Positions 32,637 through 41,277 of a stretch of 41,346 nucleotides of DNA are shown one piece after another. The position numbers and the translations under genes were made by a program. A model generated the notes under the pieces. That model saw only the letters and a list, made by a program, of their open reading frames with translations, did not search any database and was not told the DNA's origin. Origin of the DNA: a virus; IMG/VR virus record IMGVR_UViG_3300042691_013257, positions 1 to 41,346 of that record. One strand, 5' to 3'. How positions within the stretch are numbered: the first letter of the stretch is position 1; every line of letters starts with the position of its first letter.

Positions 32637-34715
32637 ATGGCACTCATTCACGTCAAGGAATTTCTAGGCGGTCTGGACACGCGCCGGATGCCGGAAACGA
32701 CACCGGGCGGCGTGCTGATCGAGGCTGTCGACTGCCACATCACGGCGGGCGGTGAAGCCGAGAGCCGTGCCGCGTTCGTGGAAGCCTACACGCTCCCGTC
32801 CGGCACGATCGGCCTTGCTGCGACCCGTTCGCAGCTTGTTACGTTCGGCAGCGCCGCACCTCCGGCCATGCCGTCGGGCGTGGCGTATCAGCGGCTCCAG
32901 CACCCGAGCGGCAGCCCGACCCTTATCCGCACGCCGTCATGGGATCTCTACGCCGGCGTCGTATACGCGGTCGGCGTCTTCTCGGACGGTTCCAGGCACC
33001 ATTTCTACAACGGCACTCGCGTCACCGACTGGTTTGATGGCCGTGCGCGCGCTGTCTTTTCTGTCGTCTCCGGCGGAACGACACCGGCGACATCGGCAAC
33101 GGCCTCCTTCCGGGTAACAGGCGGAACGTCCGGCGCCGGAAACCAGATCACGTCTGTAACGACCAACGGTGTCGCCCTGACATCCGGTGTCGTCGCGCAC
33201 ACGGGCAACAACGTCACAACGGCTGCCGCAGTCGCTTCGGCCATCACTAGCCACACCTCATCGCCCGACTACACCGCCACTTCGGACGGTGACACGGTGA
33301 CGATCACGGCGTCTGTTGCAGGCACCGCCGCGAACGGCCGCGTTCTGGCGGTCACACCTGGCGGTAACGCCACGGTCGGCTCGGTAACGAATTTCGCCGG
33401 CGGCACGGCAGCGATCACGTCCAGCATCTCGAATATCCAGATCGACGGCGTGGCGATCATCTCCAGCCCGATCAGCTACAGCACCGACAATCCGACCACG
33501 GCAACCGCCATCGCCGCCGCGATCACGGCCGACGCTTCGACCCCGGAATACACGGCGATTGCCGTAGGTGAAACGGTGGTTATCACGGCAGCGACCGCAG
33601 GCACCGCAGCGAACGGACGGGCCGTTGTCATCACCACGGCGAACGGCTTCGTCGTCTCGCCGTCCTCGGGCTTGACCATGTCGGGCGGGGCAGTCACGGC
33701 CGGCACCTTCACACCGGGCTCTTACGTCGAGACAATCGGCTCGAAGATGAACTCGCTGTCCGGGCCGAACTGGCACTTCTCCGGTATCCGCGAACCGACT
33801 AAATGGACGACCGACGCTATCGGCGCCGGCTTCGTCGATCTGTCGACCTATTCGTCCGGCTCGGAAGAACTGATCGCGATTGCGCCATACCAGGCTAACG
33901 TTGCGATCTTCTCCGAAACGAACGTGCAGATCTGGTTCTCCGACCCAGACCCGGCGCTGAACACGCAGACGCAGATCCTGAACAACACCGGCACTTCGGC
34001 CGCCAATTCGGTCACGCAGTTCGGCGACAGCGACATCTTCTATCTGAACGAAAGCGGCATCCGTTCGCTGCGCGCCCGCGACAGCTCCAACGCGGCCTCG
34101 ACGTCGGACATCGGCGTTCCGATCGATGGCCTTGTGACGGAAGCGCTGTCGGCTGTCAGCGTGCTCGACCGCGACAAGATCTTCGGCCTGATCGAGCCTC
34201 GCGACGGCCGTTTCTGGATGATCATCGGCGACACCGTGTTCGTCCTGTCCTATTTCAGAGCGGAGAGAACGGTCAGCGCATGGACAACCTACACCCTCCC
34301 AGGCGAGATCGAAGCTGCGGTGGTCTTCAACCGAAAGGTCTGGCTGCGCGTTGGAAACAAGGTTTACGTCTATGGCGGAACTGGAGCAGACCGGACCTAC
34401 GACGCTACGGAGTGTGTCGTCCGCACACCTTTCCTCGATGCCGATAACCCGACGCAGCGGAAATATCTGCGCGGGATCGACGTAGCTGCTGAAGGCGAGT
34501 GGGAAGCTTACGTCTCCATGGACGTAAATAACCCCGACGTCGACGAACTGATCGGCATCTTCAAGGACAGCACGTTCCTCGACGGTCGCATCCCGGCAAT
34601 CGGCTCGACGTCCCATTTCTCCTTCACCTTCAGGAGCCGCGGCAACGGCCCGCATAAGCTTGGCTCGCTGATCGTGCATTTCCAGGTCGACCAGAGTGAC
34701 AAGAATGAGAGTTGA
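32637..34715 (+). CDS. Tail tubular/stabilisation protein with inserted beta repeats
   Basis: A 692-residue protein with the short-tail nozzle profile: N-terminal HVKEFLGGLDTRRMPETTPGGVLIEAVDCHITAGGEAESRAAF. The C-terminal half has beta-propeller-like strands (ELIAIAPYQANVAIFSETNVQIWF, DGRFWMIIGDTVFVLSYF, VWLRVGNKVYVYGG). Residues about 142-354 are a Thr/Ala/Gly-rich insertion made of two similar units. Each unit runs from a strand-rich start through TA..AAAITS/TAAIAAAITAD to TAGTAANGR, resembling Ig-like or fibre-type surface repeats. It probably closes the tail tube and holds packaged DNA. Confidence 0.78.
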   Translation: MALIHVKEFLGGLDTRRMPETTPGGVLIEAVDCHITAGGEAESRAAFVEAYTLPSGTIGLAATRSQLVTFGSAAPPAMPSGVAYQRLQHPSGSPTLIRTPSWDLYAGVVYAVGVFSDGSRHHFYNGTRVTDWFDGRARAVFSVVSGGTTPATSATASFRVTGGTSGAGNQITSVTTNGVALTSGVVAHTGNNVTTAAAVASAITSHTSSPDYTATSDGDTVTITASVAGTAANGRVLAVTPGGNATVGSVTNFAGGTAAITSSISNIQIDGVAIISSPISYSTDNPTTATAIAAAITADASTPEYTAIAVGETVVITAATAGTAANGRAVVITTANGFVVSPSSGLTMSGGAVTAGTFTPGSYVETIGSKMNSLSGPNWHFSGIREPTKWTTDAIGAGFVDLSTYSSGSEELIAIAPYQANVAIFSETNVQIWFSDPDPALNTQTQILNNTGTSAANSVTQFGDSDIFYLNESGIRSLRARDSSNAASTSDIGVPIDGLVTEALSAVSVLDRDKIFGLIEPRDGRFWMIIGDTVFVLSYFRAERTVSAWTTYTLPGEIEAAVVFNRKVWLRVGNKVYVYGGTGADRTYDATECVVRTPFLDADNPTQRKYLRGIDVAAEGEWEAYVSMDVNNPDVDELIGIFKDSTFLDGRIPAIGSTSHFSFTFRSRGNGPHKLGSLIVHFQVDQSDKNES

Positions 34716-35175
34716 CGTCACGACGCCGGACAACGTCCAGCACGTCGCGGAGCGGATGAGGGCCAGCGATTTTCGCGAGTTCTCGGCGCTGTCCTACGCC
34801 GACAGCCGGGAGGAATTGGCAGCCCTTCTCGTGCGCGACTACGGCGAGCACCAGAGCGGAATTTGCGCGTACGACGGCGACGAGCCGGTCGCGGTCGGAG
34901 CCATGGTTCAGGGACGCCCGAACGTGGTCACGCTGATGTTCTTCGCGACCGAAGAGTTCCCGAAGATTGCCCTGCCGTTGACCCGCTTCATCACGAAGAA
35001 CCTCTTCGAGAAGTACCGCACTGAGGGCGTGCATCGTATCGAGTGTATCTCGATCGACGGCTACGACGAGGCGCACCGCTGGATCAAGCTGCTCGGGCTC
35101 CATCACGAGGCCGTCATGCCGGGCTTCGGCAAGAACGGCGAAGCATTCCACTCCTACGCGAAAGTTTGGTCATGA
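34705..35175 (+). CDS. GNAT-like virion-module protein A
   Basis: A 156-residue protein with an acyltransferase (GNAT) fold pattern: VTTPDNVQHVAERMRASD at the start, then GICAYDGDEPVAVGAMV and a C-terminal LGLHHEAVMPGFGKNG. The acetyl-CoA pyrophosphate loop is poorly conserved, so it may be structural. ATG 34705 is inside the end of the tail gene (11-nt overlap); GTG 34696 is an alternative start. Proteins like this occupy the T7 gp13 position in podovirus virion modules. Confidence 0.7.
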   Translation: MRVDVTTPDNVQHVAERMRASDFREFSALSYADSREELAALLVRDYGEHQSGICAYDGDEPVAVGAMVQGRPNVVTLMFFATEEFPKIALPLTRFITKNLFEKYRTEGVHRIECISIDGYDEAHRWIKLLGLHHEAVMPGFGKNGEAFHSYAKVWS

Positions 35176-35636
35176 AGGTTCGTTTCGCGCAGGAACACGA
35201 CTTCGAAGAGATCCTGGCGATGGGCAAGCATAACTGCGAACAGACCATGCCCGGTTCGCCCTACGAGCCCGAGCGCGTGGCCCGGATCTATCAGGACTAC
35301 CTCGAAGGCGGCAATCCGAGCTTCTTTGTCGCCGAAAAGGACGGAAAAATCGTCGGTTTTCTGCTCGTGGGCTTCGGGGACTATGATTATCGGTCTGGAT
35401 TTTTCACGATACAAAAGGTACTTTACGTCAAGCCGGAAAATCGAGGGTCTCGGGCGTCCTCTCTCTTGATGAAACACTTGGTCAACTGGAGCCGTGAATT
35501 GGGCGCTTCAGAGATCATTGGCGGTAACGACAACGACTTTCAGTCGGACAGAACATCGAAGTTTCTTGAGCACTTCGGGTTCCGCAAAGTCGGTTACGCC
35601 ATGACAATGAATTTAGAGAGCGAGCATGGGCGGTAA
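35172..35636 (+). CDS. GNAT acetyltransferase B
   Basis: A 154-residue GNAT protein, second of a tandem pair, with an ATGA overlap to the first. Strand beta-4 and motif A read FFTIQKVLYVKPENRGSRASSLLMKHLVNW, close to the R-G-x-G-x-[GA] acetyl-CoA loop, and FLEHFGFRKVGYAMTMNLE is the usual C-terminal part. It therefore looks more likely to bind acetyl-CoA than its neighbour. Its substrate is unknown. The last 11 nt overlap the next gene. Confidence 0.8.
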   Translation: MKVRFAQEHDFEEILAMGKHNCEQTMPGSPYEPERVARIYQDYLEGGNPSFFVAEKDGKIVGFLLVGFGDYDYRSGFFTIQKVLYVKPENRGSRASSLLMKHLVNWSRELGASEIIGGNDNDFQSDRTSKFLEHFGFRKVGYAMTMNLESEHGR

Positions 35637-36249
35637 AAGCGGCAAGGCACAGAGCGCTGAAGCGGCACGAGCGAGGGCCGAAGAAGAGGCCCGTCAGCAG
35701 CGCATTCGTCAAGGCACTTCGGACATCAACTCCAAGTTCAGCCAGTTTGACGACACCTTCTATCGCGGCATCCGCGACAGCTACACGAATTACGCCCTGC
35801 CGCAGCTCACCGAGCAGCGCGACAAGGCGGCGAAAGATCTCACCTTCTCGTTGGCCCGATCCGGGCAGTTGGACGGCTCGGTGCGCGCGCAGAAGACCGG
35901 CGAGCTTCAGAAGCTGTTCGACCTGAACGAGCAGCAGGTTCGCGATCAGGCGCTGGCGCAAGAGAACCAGGCGCGCAACAACGTCGAGAACGCGCGGGCC
36001 GATCTGGTCGGAACGCTCAACGCGACCGGCGACAACCAGCAGGCCGTAAACTCGGCCCTGTCACGGGCCACCGTTCTGACGCAGCCGCAGGCTTACAGCC
36101 CGCTCGGCCAGCTATTCACCGATTTCACCGCAGAGCTTGGCAGCCAGGCAGCCCGCGAACGTGCCGCTGCGGCCAGCGGTGGCCGCTACGCCCCGACCAT
36201 AAACACCGGCCTGTTCGGTGGGCAGGGTCAAGTTGTGACGAGGTACTGA
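35626..36249 (+). CDS. Internal virion protein (helical)
   Basis: A 207-residue protein that is almost wholly helical and rich in Ala, Gln and Arg (AARARAEEEARQQRIRQGTSDINSKFSQFD; LTEQRDKAAKDLTFSLARSGQL; LNEQQVRDQALAQENQARNNVENARADL), ending in a Gly-rich stretch. Length, composition and position before another hydrophobic-N-terminus protein match the small internal core proteins of podoviruses that are ejected with the DNA. Confidence 0.72.
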   Translation: MGGKSGKAQSAEAARARAEEEARQQRIRQGTSDINSKFSQFDDTFYRGIRDSYTNYALPQLTEQRDKAAKDLTFSLARSGQLDGSVRAQKTGELQKLFDLNEQQVRDQALAQENQARNNVENARADLVGTLNATGDNQQAVNSALSRATVLTQPQAYSPLGQLFTDFTAELGSQAARERAAAASGGRYAPTINTGLFGGQGQVVTRY

Positions 36250-36250
36250 C

Positions 36251-36892
36251 ATGTGCTCGCCCATGGCAATCGCAGGGGTTGCATTATCAATTGGTTCAAC
36301 CGTAGCGAACACGATCGCCGCGAACAAGGTCGACAAGGCACGCGCAAACGCGATGGCCGCCGAGCGCGCACGGCAGGGCAAGCTGGATCAGGAAGCGGAA
36401 GCTCTGAACCTCGCATCGCGCAACCGCTACGACAACTTCGAGGGTCAGCAGGACGCGAGCGCGACGAAGCTCGGCGATTACTTCACCGAGAACGAAGCGG
36501 CCGTCGCACAGAACAATCAGTCGGCCGTTGACGCGATGCTGCCGACCAGCGGCTCGCAGATCACGGTCCAGGAGGCCAACAAGCAGAGCGGGCTGGCGAA
36601 AGCCTTCACCGATCAGCAGGGCAACGCGCTCGGCCAGCTTCGATCGTTCGGCGACGTGCTCGGCGGCATTGGTCGGGAGCAGGCCCGTGACGCCGGATCG
36701 GTCGGCCAGATCAATTCGTTCAAGCGGGCTTCCTCGGGCATAACGCCGCTGGAGCTTGAAGCGGCGAACAGCGCTGGCGCCGGGGCTCGCATGTTCGGCG
36801 ACATTCTTGGTGCTGCGGGTTCGCTGGCCCTGAACGGCGGTCTGAAAGGTGGCCCTGGTGTGAATTACTTCCCCCCGGTCCCGACGCGGTGA
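36251..36892 (+). CDS. Internal virion protein with N-terminal membrane helix
   Basis: A 213-residue protein starting 1 nt after the previous stop, with GAGG upstream. It opens with MCSPMAIAGVALSIGSTVA, a hydrophobic segment that could insert into the host membrane on ejection. Long Ala/Gln-rich helices and a Gly-rich C-terminus follow. T7 gp14-type proteins have this layout, starting with a Cys-containing hydrophobic N-terminus, and form the outer-membrane part of the DNA ejection channel. Confidence 0.75.
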   Translation: MCSPMAIAGVALSIGSTVANTIAANKVDKARANAMAAERARQGKLDQEAEALNLASRNRYDNFEGQQDASATKLGDYFTENEAAVAQNNQSAVDAMLPTSGSQITVQEANKQSGLAKAFTDQQGNALGQLRSFGDVLGGIGREQARDAGSVGQINSFKRASSGITPLELEAANSAGAGARMFGDILGAAGSLALNGGLKGGPGVNYFPPVPTR

Positions 36893-36910
36893 ACATAAGG
36901 AAACGCTAAA

Positions 36911-38227
36911 GTGGCCATCGCCCCCAACCGATATTTTAATGACAAAGGCATCGCGCAAGCTGCGGCGAACCTTAGCTCACTGTTTTCTCCGGTCGGAGCC
37001 GAAGGCGGGGCTGACGCGGCGAACTTTGCTTTGGCTGATGAACGTCGCGCCAAAATGAATAATCTGGGGCGACTTTTTGAAGCCGCGCAAGACCCTGCTT
37101 TTGATCAGACTGTCTTCGACAGGATGGGTCAGGCTACGGGGCAGTGGAACCCGGCCAACGGATACTACGGCGTTGACGTCAGCGCGGCGACGTCCCGCGC
37201 AAACAACGCGGCCGACAACCAGCGCATGCTGCAGACCAACGTGCTCGACAACCAACGTCAGGCCGTCACATCGCTGTATGGAACAGTGGCCCCCGGTGAG
37301 ATCCGCCCGGCGGTACCTGAAGATCTTATGAGCGTTCTTGGCTTGCCAGGTATCGATCAGGTGACAGGCGCTCCGAAGCCGCTGTCGGAAACCGAATGGG
37401 ACGCGCAGCAGAAATCGCGGCTTTTTAACAGCGGCCAGCTCACAGATCAGATGCTGCTGGAAACGATTATGGGCGAACGCACCCCTGTCCAAGCACTTGG
37501 CGAAGACGGGAAGCCTGTCTTCATGTCTCCGGGCGCAGCGGTAATGGGCGGCGCGCAGCCCGCTCCAAAGGACAATGGGCTGTCGATGTCTATGACGATG
37601 CCGGATGGAACAGTCGTGCAGATGGGCGGAAAGCCGCTCACCGGCGAACAGGCCCGTGGCGTCAATTACGCGGCCACAGCGGAGCAGATGCTTCCGACGC
37701 TGGACGCCCTCGGCTCCACGCTCACCAGCCTGACGGAGAAAAGCTCCGAGAGCATTCCGCTCGTCGGTAACTACTTCCAGTCCGAGGACTACCAGAACGC
37801 CCGCGTGCAGGGCGAGCGTTTCGTGCAGTCGGTTCTTCGCAACGAGTCCGGGGCCGCCACGCCGGACGCGGAAATCGCCAAGTATAATGCGACCCTGCTG
37901 CCGCAGCCGGGCGACAAGCCGAATACCATTCGCGTCAAGTCGTGGCTCCGTAAGGTCGCGGTCGAAGCGATGAAGGCCGGCATGACGGCCGATGCGCGTA
38001 AAGCGCAGATTGACGCAGCAATTGCCGCCGGGCCGCCGCCAGAGTTCCAGCCTGGCAGCATGGCGACGGCAGCACCCGCCAACGCTTCTGCCGCTCCGGC
38101 GCCGGCCGCGCCGCCTGCTGCACCAAATGCAAGCACGCCAACTGTCACCGACGGGACCATCATCGAAGATGACAACGGCACGCGTCTGATCCTGCGCAAC
38201 GGAACTTGGGAGCCTTACAATGGCTGA
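36911..38227 (+). CDS. Structural protein, likely internal virion component
   Basis: A 438-residue protein starting at GTG 36911 with ATAAGGAAACG upstream. The N-terminal 120 residues are helical; the middle contains a beta segment (LSMSMTMPDGTVVQMGGKPLTGEQA) and helices; the end has a Pro/Ala-rich linker and a short strand pair (GTIIEDDNGTRLILRNGTWEPYN). No family is recognised. Its place in the run of internal virion genes and its overlap of 8 nt with the next gene support a structural role. Confidence 0.68.
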   Translation: MAIAPNRYFNDKGIAQAAANLSSLFSPVGAEGGADAANFALADERRAKMNNLGRLFEAAQDPAFDQTVFDRMGQATGQWNPANGYYGVDVSAATSRANNAADNQRMLQTNVLDNQRQAVTSLYGTVAPGEIRPAVPEDLMSVLGLPGIDQVTGAPKPLSETEWDAQQKSRLFNSGQLTDQMLLETIMGERTPVQALGEDGKPVFMSPGAAVMGGAQPAPKDNGLSMSMTMPDGTVVQMGGKPLTGEQARGVNYAATAEQMLPTLDALGSTLTSLTEKSSESIPLVGNYFQSEDYQNARVQGERFVQSVLRNESGAATPDAEIAKYNATLLPQPGDKPNTIRVKSWLRKVAVEAMKAGMTADARKAQIDAAIAAGPPPEFQPGSMATAAPANASAAPAPAAPPAAPNASTPTVTDGTIIEDDNGTRLILRNGTWEPYNG

Positions 38228-40301
38228 TCTGCCGCCCGGCTTCCGGGTCGTTCAAACGCCGAAGACCGAAACGCCGCAGTCTCCCGCACTGCCGGCGGGC
38301 TTCCGCGTGGTGCAGGAAAAGCCGTCTGTCGGCTACGACATGGCCGCAGGCTTCGCCTCGGGCGTGCCGGAAGGCGCAGCCGAAACGCTGATGCTGCCGG
38401 TCTCGATGCAGCGCATCGGCACCGCCGCAGGCGACAAGATGGCCCAGGGTGCGGACTATCTGATGCGCGCCATCTTCGGCATGGACGAGCGCACACCTGA
38501 AATGGACGCCAAGGTCGCCGAAGCCCGTGCAGGATCGTGGGGTACGAAGCTCGACAATGTGATCGGCAGCGGACAGGACTACGTGCGCGGTCTGATGGAC
38601 AAATACCTGTACGAGCCGCAGACAACCCCCGGCGAGTTCACCAATACCATCGGCCAGTTTGTAGCTCCCGGCGCGCTCCCGTCGAAGGCCGCGCGCAACG
38701 CGCCTAACGCGGCCCGTATGGCCGGCGAGTACGCGACCGACCTCGTCGGCAACGTCGTTCTGCCGGGGCTGCTCTCCGAGGGAGCGGGCCAGCTCACCGA
38801 GGGCTCCGACTACGAAGGCGTTGCGAGAGCCGCTGGCGCACTGACGGGCAACCTGTCCGTCGCTGCGGGTCGCGCTTACAACGCACCGGAAAGCGTGATC
38901 CGTCGCGCCACAACGGAGATGAGCGACGCGGATTGGGCAAGAGCACAGGCTCTCCAGAATAATTCTACCGGCGTGCGCCTGACAGGCCCCGAGGCCATCG
39001 CGCAGGCCCGTGACGGTGCGAGCGCCTTGCCGAACATCCAGCGCGTCGTCGAAGGCTCGATTGAGGGCCGCGCCCGCACCGGCCCGTTCTTTGCGCAGCG
39101 CCCCGGTCAGGTCGACAATGCGGTCAACGACGTTCTGGACGCTATCGCGCCACAGAGCGTGCAGCCGTCGACACTCGGCCCGCGCGCCGCCGAAACGGCC
39201 CAGGGCGTCATCGACAGCACGCGCCAGAACATCAACGCTCAGACCCGCCCGCTGTACCAGCAGGCCGAGAGCTTTCAGATCGACCCGGCGCAGTTCGCGC
39301 CGATCGCAGCGGACCCGCGCTTCCAGTCGGCCTTGGCTCGTCTGCGCGCCAACCCGGATCTCGCGCCCGACTACGCCGGTCTGCCGGACAACTCGGTCAA
39401 GGTAGTCGACGCCGTGACAAAGGACATGCTGGCCCGAGGCGAGGCGATGGCGAACAAGGCCAACCCGCTCTATGGCCCGGAACTGGCGGCCAAGAACTCC
39501 GCTGGCGGCGTCGAGGCGCGCAACATCGCTCGTGATCCGGCTCGTGGTGGTTCGGCAGACTACGACGCCGCACTGTCCGAGCAGACCCGTTTACGTCGCG
39601 AAGTCCTGGAGCCCGTCGAGTATGGTCCGGTCGGTCGTGTCGCGGCGGCCAATAACACGCAAGGGGCCGGTGACGCGCTTCTGCCGCAGAACCCGTTGAC
39701 CGGGTCGGGCCAAGAGACGGCCGATGCTGTTGCGGCCTTGGTTGCCAAAGACCCGACGCTGATCCCGCAGCTCGTTCGGCAGAACCTGGCCGACCGCTAC
39801 AGCCGCGCCGCCACGGAAACGATGGAGGGTGGGCGAGAGTTCTCGGGGGCCAAGTTCCATAAGAGCGTGGCCGGCAACCCGCAGCGCGAGGAAGTGCTGA
39901 ACGCTGTTCTGAACTCACTGCCGGGCAACAGCACCGCGCCGCAGATGACCGAGCTTCTGGACGTGCTTCAGGCCACCGGCCGCCGCAAGCCCATCGGCAG
40001 CGCGACGGAGTTCAACCGTTCTATCAATGTGGAGCTTGGTGACGCCTCGCCGGTCGCCCGACTGTTCGGTCTCGCCCGGTCCCTCGGCGCCAGCTTCGTT
40101 ACGAACGCGGGCGATGCGACGCGCCGGGCGGCACTGCGCAACAACCTCGATACGCTGGCGGAAATGTTCATCGACCCGCAGTCAGTCGATCTGCTGCGCG
40201 CCGCTGTCAATCGCGGTGCGCCGGTAGTCTTGCCGGAAGCGGCAATTCGGACGGGCGCTCAGACCGCGCCGTTGTTTGACCGTGAGCGAGGCCCACGATG
40301 A
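38220..40301 (+). CDS. Large internal virion / DNA ejection protein
   Basis: A 693-residue protein beginning with two copies of LPPGFRVVQ/LPAGFRVVQ (residues 4-12 and 24-32). A small-residue segment (GYDMAAGFASGVPEGAAETLMLPVSM) may be membrane-active, and the rest is helical and Ala-rich. The size and position fit the large ejection proteins of podoviruses, although no enzymatic domain is seen; the transglycosylase is separate and encoded next. Its 3' end overlaps an antisense membrane gene by 43 bp. Confidence 0.7.
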   Translation: MADLPPGFRVVQTPKTETPQSPALPAGFRVVQEKPSVGYDMAAGFASGVPEGAAETLMLPVSMQRIGTAAGDKMAQGADYLMRAIFGMDERTPEMDAKVAEARAGSWGTKLDNVIGSGQDYVRGLMDKYLYEPQTTPGEFTNTIGQFVAPGALPSKAARNAPNAARMAGEYATDLVGNVVLPGLLSEGAGQLTEGSDYEGVARAAGALTGNLSVAAGRAYNAPESVIRRATTEMSDADWARAQALQNNSTGVRLTGPEAIAQARDGASALPNIQRVVEGSIEGRARTGPFFAQRPGQVDNAVNDVLDAIAPQSVQPSTLGPRAAETAQGVIDSTRQNINAQTRPLYQQAESFQIDPAQFAPIAADPRFQSALARLRANPDLAPDYAGLPDNSVKVVDAVTKDMLARGEAMANKANPLYGPELAAKNSAGGVEARNIARDPARGGSADYDAALSEQTRLRREVLEPVEYGPVGRVAAANNTQGAGDALLPQNPLTGSGQETADAVAALVAKDPTLIPQLVRQNLADRYSRAATETMEGGREFSGAKFHKSVAGNPQREEVLNAVLNSLPGNSTAPQMTELLDVLQATGRRKPIGSATEFNRSINVELGDASPVARLFGLARSLGASFVTNAGDATRRAALRNNLDTLAEMFIDPQSVDLLRAAVNRGAPVVLPEAAIRTGAQTAPLFDRERGPR

Positions 40302-40438
40302 GCCGCGAACTCCGCTTCACGTCGGTTGAGCCTGTTCGTTCTGCGCTGGCGGCGAACGCCTTCAAACAGCGGGGCGAACAGCGCGTGCAGGATCATGCAC
40401 GCCACGCCGAAGACCAGAAAGCCGATAAGCAGTTCCAT
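40259..40438 (-). CDS. 59-aa antisense membrane protein
   Basis: The only leftward gene in the virion region. ATG 40438 has a strong AAGGAG with 7-nt spacing on the minus strand. The product has one clear transmembrane helix (about residues 3-25, ELLIGFLVFGVACMILHALF) followed by a highly basic tail (VRRQRRTNRLNRREAEF). A possible promoter (TTGCGC, 17 bp, TACATT) lies upstream on the minus strand within the start of the transglycosylase gene. I prefer it to the opposing 66-codon frame, whose product looks like antisense composition. The function is unknown. Confidence 0.6.
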   Translation of the reverse strand: MELLIGFLVFGVACMILHALFAPLFEGVRRQRRTNRLNRREAEFAAHRGPRSRSNNGAV

Positions 40439-40487
40439 AGGTTTTCTCCTTTCACCAAATGTATGACGTTTGCAGCAGGGGCGCAAG

Positions 40488-41189
40488 ATGGCCGGTGATC
40501 TTAACGAACGACTGCGGCTTGGCATTCTTGAGACCGCGCGGGCTATCGGGGCCGATCCGCTCGATCTGGCGACCGCGATCTCCTACGAGACCGCCGGCAC
40601 GTTCGATCCGACGAAGCGCGGGCCGACGACGCAGTGGGGCCAGCACCGCGGCCTGATCCAGTTCGGCGAACCCCAGGCGCAGCAATACGGCGTGGACTGG
40701 AACGATCCGCTCGGTTCGCAGCTCGGCCCGAACGGGGCCATCGCCAAGTACTTTACGTCCTCGGGCTTCAAGCCGGGCATGTCCGGCCTCGATCTCTATT
40801 CGACGATCAACGCCGGTGCGCCCGGTCGATACGGCGCGTCCGACGCGAACAACGGCGGTGCTCCGGGCGATGTGCGGGACAAGTGGGAAAATCAGATGGG
40901 AGGCCACCGCCAGAAAGCGGCAGCCTTGCTCGGCGATCTCGCGGGCAGCCCGCGTTATTCGATGGCCGCTGCTTCAGCCGCTCCGGTCGGTCAAGGCCGG
41001 ATGCCGGGGCAGGGCGCGATGCCGCAGCAGATGCAGCAAATGGCCTTCGGTGATGTCGTCGCGCCTCAGGCGCCCGTCTCGTTCGGCAACGTGCTCGACA
41101 GCTTCAACCGTCGCCGCAGGCAGGCCGACGAAGAGGAACAGGCACGTCAGTCGAGACTGGCCGCGCTGTTCGCGTCGATGCCGGCCTGA
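40488..41189 (+). CDS. Lytic transglycosylase-like virion protein
   Basis: A 233-residue protein with ATG 40488 after CAGGGGCGC. The N-terminal 110 residues match an SLT-type transglycosylase: ETARAIGADPLDLATAISYETAGTFDP carries Glu34 as the likely catalytic acid, and QHRGLIQFGEPQAQQYGVD is the usual substrate-groove motif. A Met/Gln/Gly-rich linker and a basic helical end (FNRRRRQADEEEQARQSRLAALF) follow. As the last virion gene it probably opens a hole in the cell wall during DNA entry. Confidence 0.82.
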   Translation: MAGDLNERLRLGILETARAIGADPLDLATAISYETAGTFDPTKRGPTTQWGQHRGLIQFGEPQAQQYGVDWNDPLGSQLGPNGAIAKYFTSSGFKPGMSGLDLYSTINAGAPGRYGASDANNGGAPGDVRDKWENQMGGHRQKAAALLGDLAGSPRYSMAAASAAPVGQGRMPGQGAMPQQMQQMAFGDVVAPQAPVSFGNVLDSFNRRRRQADEEEQARQSRLAALFASMPA

Positions 41190-41207
41190 CTACCAAGATG
41201 ACTACCA

Positions 41208-41226
41208 AGTCGAAAATTTTTCGACT
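41208..41226. other. AT-centred palindrome after last virion gene
   Basis: AGTCGAAAA followed by TTTTTCGACT: near-perfect inverted arms with no real loop. It could act as a bidirectional terminator (T-run present) or as a recombination or regulator site. Confidence 0.5.
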
Positions 41227-41240
41227 GTATCGTCTGTCTC
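41226..41240 (+). promoter_or_regulatory. Dispersed 15-bp motif, copy 18
   Basis: TGTATCGTCTGTCTC after the last virion gene and before the tRNA. It points rightward out of the window, suggesting another phage gene or operon beyond the tRNA. Confidence 0.55.
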
Positions 41241-41277
41241 TGAGAAGCCGAAAACCCATGTTTTCCGGGGTGTCGGA

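Noticed and set aside
33258-34733. Long antisense open frame of about 490 codons opposite the tail nozzle gene
   Set aside because: It mirrors the codon bias of the rightward gene, has low-complexity Arg/Asp/Val-rich composition, no ribosome-binding site and no recognisable domain.
40298-40498. 66-codon rightward frame with ATGA overlap to the ejection protein gene
   Set aside because: The ATGA overlap is attractive, but the product looks like antisense of the opposing membrane gene, which has the better ribosome-binding site and a clear membrane helix.
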